Shown here in pieces: positions 56,020-64,000 of a stretch of 64,000 nt of DNA. Below the pieces are notes generated by a model that saw only the letters and a list, made by a program, of their open reading frames with translations, searched no databases and was not told where the DNA came from. How positions within the stretch are numbered: position 1 is the stretch's first letter; every line of letters begins with the position of its first letter. Both the position numbers and the translations under genes were made by a program. The DNA comes from Adiantum capillus-veneris (lineage: Eukaryota; Streptophyta; Polypodiopsida; Polypodiales; Pteridaceae): assembly GCA_014529385.2 (NCBI GenBank), contig CM043950.1:66916935-66980934 (forward strand). The letters are read 5' to 3'.

Positions 56020-56520
56020 TCATGGTTGATTCCAATAATCCTTTATGATATTTGGCTGGAACATCTCTTCGTTGGCGTGTAAGTCATACCATTCCTGAGT
56101 AAGAGATTTGTTGGTTACAAGTTCTCCCATTTTGGTATGGATAATCACCTTCCTGTACCCGAAGTAGTTATCGAAGAAATTAGGTTCTTTGGAAATACAT
56201 CCGGTGTGTCCCATCCCACTGAACCGTGTATATTTGCACAATCTACAAGGCACTCGATACTCCCAACAGGCGAGGATTTATGCTGAGGTGGTCTAAACTT
56301 GGGGTTCCTTGCAACATAATAATACCAAGCTCGGAAGGTATCTGGTACAAAAAAATCTGTAGACATCAACCTTTTCTTCTCTTCCCCATTATGCGTGGTA
56401 GTGACAAGTCTTTGTACTTCCTCTCTAGTTTGGAAATTCTCCTCCACCATAAGGAGAGAGAGTATATCCGCCCATATCCCTCGAGGTAAAGATGTTGAGA
56501 GGCGGAAGTGAAAAAATAGA
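56020..56520 (-). pseudogene. Unrecognised coding-like region, weakly F-box-like N-terminus
   Basis: On the minus strand an open frame reads LSTSLPRGIWADILSLLMVE, then VEENFQTREEVQRLV and VPDTFRAWYYYVARNPKFRP, ending at 56145. A second, overlapping frame continues with CRLCKYTRFSGMGHTGC, FFDNYFGYRKVIIHTKMGEL and QEWYDLHANEEMFQPNI to 56020. The LP..IW.DILSLL text resembles the start of an F-box, which recruits substrates to SCF ubiquitin ligases, but this is a short match. The composition looks protein-coding and unlike the retroelements around it. A single frameshift near 56230 would join the two parts. Confidence 0.4.
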
Positions 56521-57990
56521 CCCGGTGGCCTCTACACCAAGACTATGCACAATGGCCTCATCATGGGGAATACGCAATAGGGGCACCACCTAGCAAAATA
56601 TGCGGCTAGGACGCATACATATACACAATGAAACATGCCATGGAAAACAATTTCAAGATCCACACCCAAATGTGGAATGGGGTGGTCAGAGAATAAGGTG
56701 AGAGGAGTGGTGAGTGAGTGAGAATGGGCTCGCTACTCGTGCATGTAGTAAGGAAGATAACGAGGTCAGGGATACATGCAAATATGCTCACTTCTCATAC
56801 AAAAGGTGGCAAATCCGCACACCTCAAGATGGAAGTAGCAAGATGATAGGAATATGAGAGGGAGAGAGTGTGTGTGTATGGTGGCAGATCCACACACCTT
56901 AACATAAAAAGAAAAAAAAATGGCAAGGAACAAGCATATACCATACTCACAATGAGATGTATCCAAAGCGACACAAAGTATGGCACCAAGATGGAGTATG
57001 TTGATTGCTTGCAAAAGATGAATACAATAGGTAGCGTATGCCAGGAAAATGAGAAGGGAACAAGATCGTAGGAGGCATAATGGAGAGATGGGAGTTGATG
57101 GCGAGGAATATCATGAGTGTGTCCACCCTTCTTCTTCTTGAAATTGTGCCTTCAACCCTTAATTACAAGTGGTGTGGAGGTGTGGTGCTCATCTTTTGTG
57201 CATGGTGATGGTGATGATGATGGTGTTGTGATTATGTGATTAGGGTTCATGCTACAAGCATGTAGCACAAGAGTGTGTATGGATAGGTGTGTGTGTGTAT
57301 GTGTGTGTGTGTTCTCTTTTTTTCAAGTGAGCTCTCATGGCCTCCTTATATAGGGAAGGAGGGGAGGATTTAGCAATATTTCTATTTGAGGTGAGTGTCC
57401 CACTTTGGTGACTAGGAAAATGGGGTGCATGTGACTGTGGCTCCCATCTTGTCTCCTCATTATTTAAAATACCAGAGTCAATAGAGAGAGAAGATGAGAG
57501 AATGTGGGTAGGATGTAGAGGATAGGAGATATTTACAATAGTCTAGCTTTGGCTAGACATAAGCTTATTAGGGAGAGAAGAGAGAGGTAAGAAATTTACA
57601 AGAGAGATTGTCAAAGGTGGATAGTTGTTGATGAGGATGGATCCTCCAAAAATGGTGATAGAATCACTCTAAACTTGCCAATGCCTCATTAAAAGAGACT
57701 TGTCTCTTGTAATCATGTTTGAAGACTTGTAGAACCATAGCCATTCTAGAGGGAAGAAAATTGAGGATGGCCTGTGTTACCATTACACGAGAAAACTGGG
57801 GTCCACTACAAAAATCATATCGCCGTGTTCATAACTCCAAAAATTATGAAAAAAATTGAGCTAAAAGTTGAGATCACGAGCTACATCTTTTATGTTGAAC
57901 ACTCCTTCAGATTCGGGGTTCTTCTTTACTTAAAAAATTCTGCCTTCGTTGTCCTCTTCCTTGCTCTTGGTTGAGATTGTGTGCATGCCC
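56521..57990. other. Non-coding stretch
   Basis: A (GT)n-like tract is near 57286-57312. Two similar segments near 56809-56840 and 56882-56905 share 'gtggca(a/g)atcc(g/a)cacacct'. No gene is recognised. Confidence 0.45.
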
Positions 57991-57994
57991 TTGT

Positions 57995-58350
57995 TATATC
58001 AAATGGACTGAGAGATTCTCATGTTGATTGGTGATTCGATTGAGCAGGTCTTGCTGATCTTCAATTGGTTCTTGTGGTTGAATCCTCTGGGCAGCTGTTG
58101 TAAGTGGTGCTAGAGGTGGTCGGGTCCTAACGGCTTCCTCTCCATCGATATTCCTGGCTTGTAGGCGCAACTTCTTGTCTTTAAGGCGGGCCACTTCAAT
58201 TGCTAGCTCATACGTAGCAGGAAACCTTCCCTTCACCTTCTCTTTAAGAGTTGGCCATAATCCAGCCACAAACCGATCCTTCTTTAGGAAATCAGGTGCC
58301 CCCTCATCCTCTCTTACGTCTTCACGTGAAGTGAAAAGTGGTAATAGCTC
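57995..58350 (-). pseudogene. Gypsy gag-like fragment
   Basis: The minus strand reads LLPLFTSREDVREDEGAPDF, then KKDRFVAGLWPTLKEKVKGR, then TYELAIEVARLKDKKLRLQA, then Gln-rich text to about 57995. The order (FVAGL..., then ..A.E.AR) is typical of the capsid C-terminal part of Ty3/gypsy gag. There is no zinc knuckle or pol downstream, so it is an isolated fragment. It differs from families A, B and C in this window. Confidence 0.5.
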
Positions 58351-58641
58351 ATGTTATTAATACTCCATGAGAGTGATAATAACATCAAATTCAAAAGCAC
58401 CTGCTCGAACCGGCCCTTCTTGTTAGCCCGGTGGGCATTTTTTCTAGCCCGGCAGGCAAGCTGTCATGCCTGGCGGGCTCGGCTATAACCTCCTCTTGCT
58501 CCCCATTTTTGGAGGTGTCTATATAAACAATGTCCCATCTTTACATCCATCCATTTTGGCACACTTGTTGGCTTAGTTGAGGTGTTGATTTTCATTCAAG
58601 TACATTTGATTCCTATATTCTTTAACATCACAAACAATTAC

Positions 58642-59120
58642 AACTTACTTCCCCTTGGGTGTCTATCTGCTTAGAAACAGGTTAGGGTAGGAAGCATCCT
58701 TGCGAAGGGTTTAGGTGGTGCAAGTGCTTGGGGCTTGGATAGGAAGCATCCTCGTGAAGGGGTTAGGTGGTGCTAGTGCTTGGAGCTCATTTCTGTAGCT
58801 GGAATGGAGTGCTTCTTATCACTACGCCAATGTACTTGTCTGTCACGTTGAGTTACCTCCCTTGGGTGTCTATCCGCCTGAAAATAGGTTTGGGTAATGA
58901 GAATCCTTGTGAAGGGTTTAGATGGTGCAAATGTTTGGAGCTCAGTTTTATGGTTGGAATGAAGCGCTTCTTATCACTGCAATGATATAGTTGTATGTTA
59001 CGTGTAGTTACCTTCCCTAGGTGTCTATCCTTGTGAAGGGTTAGATGGTGCAAGTTCCTGGGACTCATTTCTATGGTTGGAGTGGAGTGCTCATGATCAC
59101 TACACCGGCATACTTGTCTA
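58642..59120. repeat. Three diverged tandem repeats, about 110-205 bp each
   Basis: Units begin near 58648 (CTTCCCCTTGGGTGTCTATC), 58855 (CTCCCTTGGGTGTCTATCCG) and 59010 (CTTCCCTAGGTGTCTATCC). Each continues with TGTGAAGGGTT-AGATGGTGCAAG, a 'ggagctca' phrase and 'cttatcactac'-like text. The block probably belongs to the LTR upstream of the primer site at 59365. Confidence 0.8.
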
Positions 59121-59364
59121 CCCATTTCTATTGCTAAAATCAAATTTTCACTTCTTTTTGCTATATGTTTATATGTATATTATTTTACTTTATTATACAA
59201 TCGTTCAATTAAATATTGTTTTTCAAAAAGCTAATATTTTTACAATTGTATGTGTAAGGACATGGGTCCTATGGGCAAGGCCGGACATCGTGTACGCTAG
59301 GGGGAGGCTATAAGATAGCACGGTTGGGTAGAGACTAGCACATGCATTACCACCTTCCTTTCAC

Positions 59365-59376
59365 TGGTATCAGAGC
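59365..59376 (+). other. Primer binding site of Gypsy family C
   Basis: TGGTATCAGAGC follows TTTCA at 59359-59363, the probable end of the 5' LTR. Its left end is not determined. Confidence 0.85.
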
Positions 59377-59592
59377 TATTTTTGGGAGGAGGCTAAAAGC
59401 GGCTTGTATGTGCATGCGACGCTCTACTTGTCTCCCACGTTCTGCAGAAGACAGCGACGTCTCCACTATGCAACAAAAAGAAAACAGACACACGTCCAAA
59501 GGTGGGGGACCAAGGCAACTCAATGGCAACGAGGTTCAGAAGGCTTCCGTTGGCACCATTGGTTGCGCACGTAGGAAGGCCCGCTTAACACT

Positions 59593-59664
59593 TGCATGAT
59601 GGAGGGTTGAACCCACCCCATGAGGATAAGAGGCCAACACTTTACCATCAAGCTATTGACCCTT
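59593..59664 (-). ncRNA. tRNA-like Pol III head (degenerate tRNA-Lys-like or SINE head)
   Basis: On the minus strand an A-box-like TAGCTTGATGG (59655-59645) and a B-box-like GGTTCAACCCT (59613-59603) span 53 bases, as in a tRNA. CTT occupies the anticodon position, which would be Lys. The acceptor ends do not pair and two or three stems have mismatches. A working tRNA is therefore unlikely, and a decayed tRNA or tRNA-derived SINE is more likely. It sits in the leader of Gypsy C, antisense to it. Confidence 0.45.
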
Positions 59665-60029
59665 GTTGTGTATAACAAGGAAAGATAGCCTACTTGTGTT
59701 GAAAGGAAAACTAAAAGGAAAGGGAAAGCTTCAAACTTCAAGGAAGTAGCTTCACCCTTCCTTTTCACTTCTTGGAGGAAGGCAAGTTTTCCTCCAAAAA
59801 ATTAATTTTCCCTCATGGAGGTAGCTTCAAAGTGAACAAAACAACAGGTTTTTGTGAAGAATCATCACAGGTGTTCTTACAACGAACGACAAGCGAAGCG
59901 CTCAAATTCCCGCAAGGCGAGGCTCGCATGTAGCGCAAATCACAAAGCATACAAAACACAAAGACTTCAATTTCTCAAGGTACAAGTTGTTGTTTTTTCT
60001 CTCTCTCTTTACATTAGTGTGTTTTTACC

Positions 60030-63000
60030 ATGGCTAGTGAGGATATTCCACCTACACACACATTTGATTTTGAGCACGTAGATCAAAATCAGATCACCAT
60101 AGGTGCTGCTGACGGTAATATGCATGATGATGATGATCTAGGAGATCATGGGCTTGTAGATATGGCTTCTTTCAAGACTTTGGAACATTGCCAAAGCGTA
60201 ATTGAAAGCAACCTCTCTGCACTCAATGCAAATGTTACCAATCTTTCGGAGTTACTTGTGAAATTTATGAATTCAGAGCCGACTCAAGGAGCCACAAGTG
60301 CCACGGTTCAAGGGAACCAAGCTCGCACGACTCAAGGAGTCCAAGAGATAAGTGCTACAAAAGATGCAGAAGGTAGCAATGCATTACTTAAGAATATCAC
60401 CATTCCTGAGTTTCACAGGGAAGAGCGTGATCGCAACAAGGATGTAGTCAATACGTTCTTACACAAATGGAGTGATATTCATAGATTGAGACACACCCTG
60501 GATATAAAGATGGCTGTGGAATCTCTTAAAGGCAAGGCCTATAAGTGGTGGATGACATTTCTAATAGATGCTAATCCTCCGTCTTGGGCTGGGTTTCAAG
60601 CTTCTTTCTCCAAAGATTTTTTGGACTCCAATGAAGAAGATAAGAATTGGTTAGCATGAGATGCATGCCGCATGTCTGGCCTCTCCCTCACACACAGTAC
60701 CTTTCGAAATATCAAGAAATCATATTAAAAGTAGAAGGTCTAGATGAATTCCAAAAGTTACGGGGTTTTAATAGGGGTCTTGACAAAGACTATCGTCTTC
60801 ATGTCAAGACCCAACATCCAAAAACTTTGGAAGAAGCCATCAGTCATGCGCAAAGATATGATGATAACCAAGAAAGGAAAGGAAATGTTCCCTTCTCTAA
60901 GAATACTTTTGCTAAGAGCAATGTGGCTAAGAGTCAATGGCGAGGTAGATCTCCCACACGTTCCAAGAGGAATAAGAGATAATCTACCTCTCCACACCCA
61001 CAAGAGGCTAAGAAGCCTAAGCAATCACGAGATACTCCACATGGGTCTCTCAGCACTGCTGATTTTGAGTGTGCAAAGAAACACAATTTGTGTTTTAGAT
61101 GCTTTCGGACCAACATAACAAGAAACATTGTCCTCTTTTGCAAGGCAAAGAAAAGGCCATGCACACGGTGCAATGCCTCACATTAGATTCATCTCCTAAA
61201 TATTGTGCTGTAGAGGTTCTTCATATGGAAGAAACGCACAAGTGTTGTGTGCCTGCTTCAATGTGGCAGCCCACCTTTGGCCCCCATGATTTGATTCGCA
61301 TGCATGACACTATTAACGGACAACGTGTCCGTATTTTAGTGGATGATGGTGCAACTCATAACTTCTTGAACTATAAGCTAGTCAAGAAATTGAAGCTTAC
61401 ACAGAGTCCTTGCTCTAGCGTTTGTGGTGGAGCAGACGTCTGGAAATGATAAAGAAGTATGAGACACGGTAGTTCAAGGGGTTGAGCTTATTGTTCAAGA
61501 TCATATGATGACCCTTGACTTCCAAGTTATGAACATGGACCATGATGATGTAGTTTTAGGATGGGAGTGGCTCCATGGTTTAGGAAACACATTCCACACT
61601 AGTTATGAACACAACTCCTTATCCCTTATGGCCAATGGTAAACATGTGCTTTTGCTTGGTGAGAAAAATATACCATCTTCCCCTCTTATATGTATAGCCA
61701 AGATTTCTATTTTGCAAAAGGCAGATTTAATAGATGAAGTCTTTTTGTGTTACTGCTTGTCTCTAAGTCTTGTGAATTCTCAAGAGCAAAGTGTGGTGAA
61801 TTCTAGTAATGGTATGCGAAGTGCAATGAATTCTACTGATAAACAAAGTGTTAACAAATCTAACAAGCAAAGTGCTCTCAATTTTAATTCTATAAAGCAA
61901 CATGCAACTGTTGTAAAACAAACATTACAAGAATTACAAGATTCTCCATCCCAGCATAACTCTAGTTTACTTACTCCTTTTGCACGGCAAAAGATGACTC
62001 ACTTACTCACAAAGTATAGTGATGTGTTCTCAAGTGATTTACCACTGGGTTTACCTCTACACGTGATGTGCAGCATGGCATAGATGTCTTGCCAGGCACT
62101 AAACCGGTGACTAAACCACCTTATCGTATGAGTGCTAAAGAATCCAAGGAGGTTGAGAGTCAGTTGACTGAATACCTCGCGCGTGGTTTCATTAGACCTA
62201 GCACTTCACCTTGGGCATCACCAATTCTATTGGTAAAAAAGAAAGATGGTACTATGCGCATGTGCGTAGATTATCGCTGATTAAACGCTATAACCATCAA
62301 GGACAAGTATCCTTTGCCAAGAGAAAATGAGTTGTTTGATCAACTTCATGGGGCAAGATACTATACAAAGATAGATATTTGTTCAAGATACCACTAGGTG
62401 TGTATCCTTTTACAAGATATCTCCAAAACTGCCTTCAGAACATGGTTCGGGCATTTTGAATTTTTGGTAATGCCTTTTGGTCTAATTAATGCTCCAACTA
62501 CATCTATGACACTCGTGGATAGTGTCTTACGTCCCTATCTTGGAAAATTTGTTGTGGTTTTCCTTGATGACATTTTCATTTACAATAAGACTGAAGATGA
62601 ACACATAGAACACTTATGATTAGTGTTCGAACAGCTATGAGCTAACGCTGTATGCTAAGCAAAGCAAGTGCGATTTCTTTAAAATAGAGATACATTACCT
62701 CGGTCATGTGATCTCTTATTCTATCATCAAGATGGACACTGACAAGGTCGCTGCCATTCTTTGATGGCCACATCCCAACACGGTTGAGGAGCTTCAAATA
62801 TTTTTAGGCATGGCTGGATTTTATTGACAGTATATCCATGACTATGCCAAAATCATTGTTCCTATGACGGATCAACTTAAAGCAAAAGGTAAGACCTTTT
62901 CTTGGGAAGAAGCCCAAAAACGTAGTTTTGAATAGCTCAAGGTAGCTATAACCAATGCTCCCATCCTAGCAATCGTCGACCCACTTAAGCCGTTTGTGGT

Positions 63001-63999
63001 AGAGAGTGATGCTAGATAAAGCCATTGGTGCGGTACTTCTCCATGAGGGAAGACCTATAGCTTTGAAAGTAAAAATTTAGATAGAGCTCAACAAAATTAT
63101 TTTGTTTATGAGCGAGAGCTCTATGCCATATTCACACTTTACGAAAGTGGCGACACTATTTATATGGTACCGAGTTTGAAATAGTTTTTGACCATGAGAG
63201 TATCAAATGGTTTACTACTCAAACAGACTTGAAAGACCATAAAGCTAGATGGGCAGAAATCCTTCAAGATTATGATTGTAAGCTACGATATCACAAGGGA
63301 CGATCCAAGTGCTGGTCATCCAGGTATCCGTAAGACGTATGCATTAGTTCGATGTAAATTTTATTGTCCGGGCTTACATCATGATGTTCAAGAGTACATA
63401 CTAAATTGCCAACAGTGCCAAGTTAATAAGGTAGATTGCCTCAAGGTAGGTGGCCTTTTACATCCTTTAGAGATTCCACAAGGTAAGTGGGAGAGTATGA
63501 TGTATCTCTATGGATTTTGTAGTAGGACTACCTACTACAAATCGTGGCCATGATGCCATTTGGGTAATTGTAGACCGTCTCACAAAGATGGGTCGATTCA
63601 TTCCCGCTAAGACTACGGTTAAGACACCGAAATTAGCACATCTATTTGTAGAGCATATATATAAAATCTATGATCTTCCAGCTAGTATCATTAGTGATAG
63701 AGATCGAAAGTTTGATAATCACTTCTGGAGAGCTATGTTCCAAAAGTTGGAAAACTTAATCTAAGTACGGCTGATCATCCAAAAACAGATGGTCAAACAA
63801 AAAGAGTTATAATCAAGTGCTAGAGGATATGCTACGAGCGTACGTTAGCAAGAAGCAAACCAATTGGGAAGACTACTTACCTATATTGGAATTTTCTTAT
63901 AATAGTTCAAAGCATGTGATTACAGGGTTTAGTCTATTTATGCTTTTGTATGGATTTCAACCTAGATCACCCATTACGGTGGGGTTGTCTAAGGAGAAG
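60030..63999 (+). pseudogene. Gypsy family C gag-pol polyprotein, runs off the window
   Basis: Gag starts at ATG 60030 (MASEDIPPTHTFDFEHVDQN) and is open to 60659 (KGKAYKWWMTFL). It continues in another frame (FNRGLDKDYRLHVKTQHPKT) to a zinc knuckle relic (CFRCF...QHNKKHCPLL near 61090-61140). Protease has ILVDDGATHNFLNYKL near 61335. RT has [18 protein letters not shown] near 62115, [29 protein letters not shown] and the active site [10 protein letters not shown] near 62555. RNase H (about 62900-63290) is joined by a deletion to the integrase zinc region (SAGHPGIRKTYALV; CQQCQVNK near 63405). The integrase core begins near 63510 (IWVIVDRLTKMGRF, ISDRDRKFDNHFW). Many stops are present, and the rest of the integrase continues past the window end. 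Confidence 0.88.
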
Positions 64000-64000
64000 A

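Overview
This window looks like repeat-rich nuclear DNA from a land plant with a large genome. The evidence is Ty1/copia and Ty3/gypsy elements primed by initiator tRNA-Met, a plant-type non-LTR retroelement, pentatricopeptide repeat (PPR) debris, a decayed plant autoinhibited Ca2+-ATPase-like gene, and many long GA/CT/AC microsatellites. A fern or another early-diverging vascular plant would fit, but the sequence alone does not fix the species. I found no intact host gene. Almost every recognisable coding stretch is a retroelement or a pseudogene.

Layout. 1-3.9 kb: two abutting Copia fragments. 3.9-11.3 kb: non-coding DNA with microsatellites, a 40-G run, two sets of tandem duplications and one primer binding site. 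11.3-16.0 kb: an almost intact LINE bracketed by two (TC)n arrays of about 40 nt. 16.0-17.6 kb: three CG-centred foldback palindromes beside TC/TA/GA arrays. 18.1-21.2 kb: Copia element C with its 3' LTR. 22.2-23.6 kb: a solo LTR of Gypsy family A with a 5-bp target duplication. 23.7-26.5 kb: a rearranged PPR pseudogene on the minus strand, interrupted by a short Copia LTR and leader. 26.9-29.5 kb: a P-type Ca2+-ATPase pseudogene with its catalytic motifs replaced. 29.9-30.8 kb: four 20-nt palindromes about 286 bp apart.

31.0-38.7 kb: a minus-strand Gypsy family A element with one full and one truncated LTR. 38.7-40.2 kb: the 3' end of a Copia element with a 131-bp LTR. 41.6-45.9 kb: a second, plus-strand family A copy with LTR, gag and protease only. 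46.9-48.9 kb: a compact non-autonomous Copia element with both LTRs and a perfect target duplication. 49.4-55.7 kb: a minus-strand chromodomain Gypsy (family B) whose LTR carries a putative nested TTAA-bounded inverted-repeat element. 56-59.4 kb: unrecognised ORFs, a gag-like fragment, tandem repeats and a tRNA-like Pol III head. 59.4-64 kb: a plus-strand Gypsy (family C) running off the window.

The window therefore records layered insertion, nesting and microsatellite expansion rather than a pathway or operon. The observations most worth checking are the LINE inside a (TC)n tract, the foldback palindromes, the TTAA-bounded element inside an LTR, the regularly spaced palindromes, and the Ca2+-ATPase relative that has lost all of its catalytic signature residues. 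All coordinates come from reading the sequence by eye; no alignments or database searches were run.
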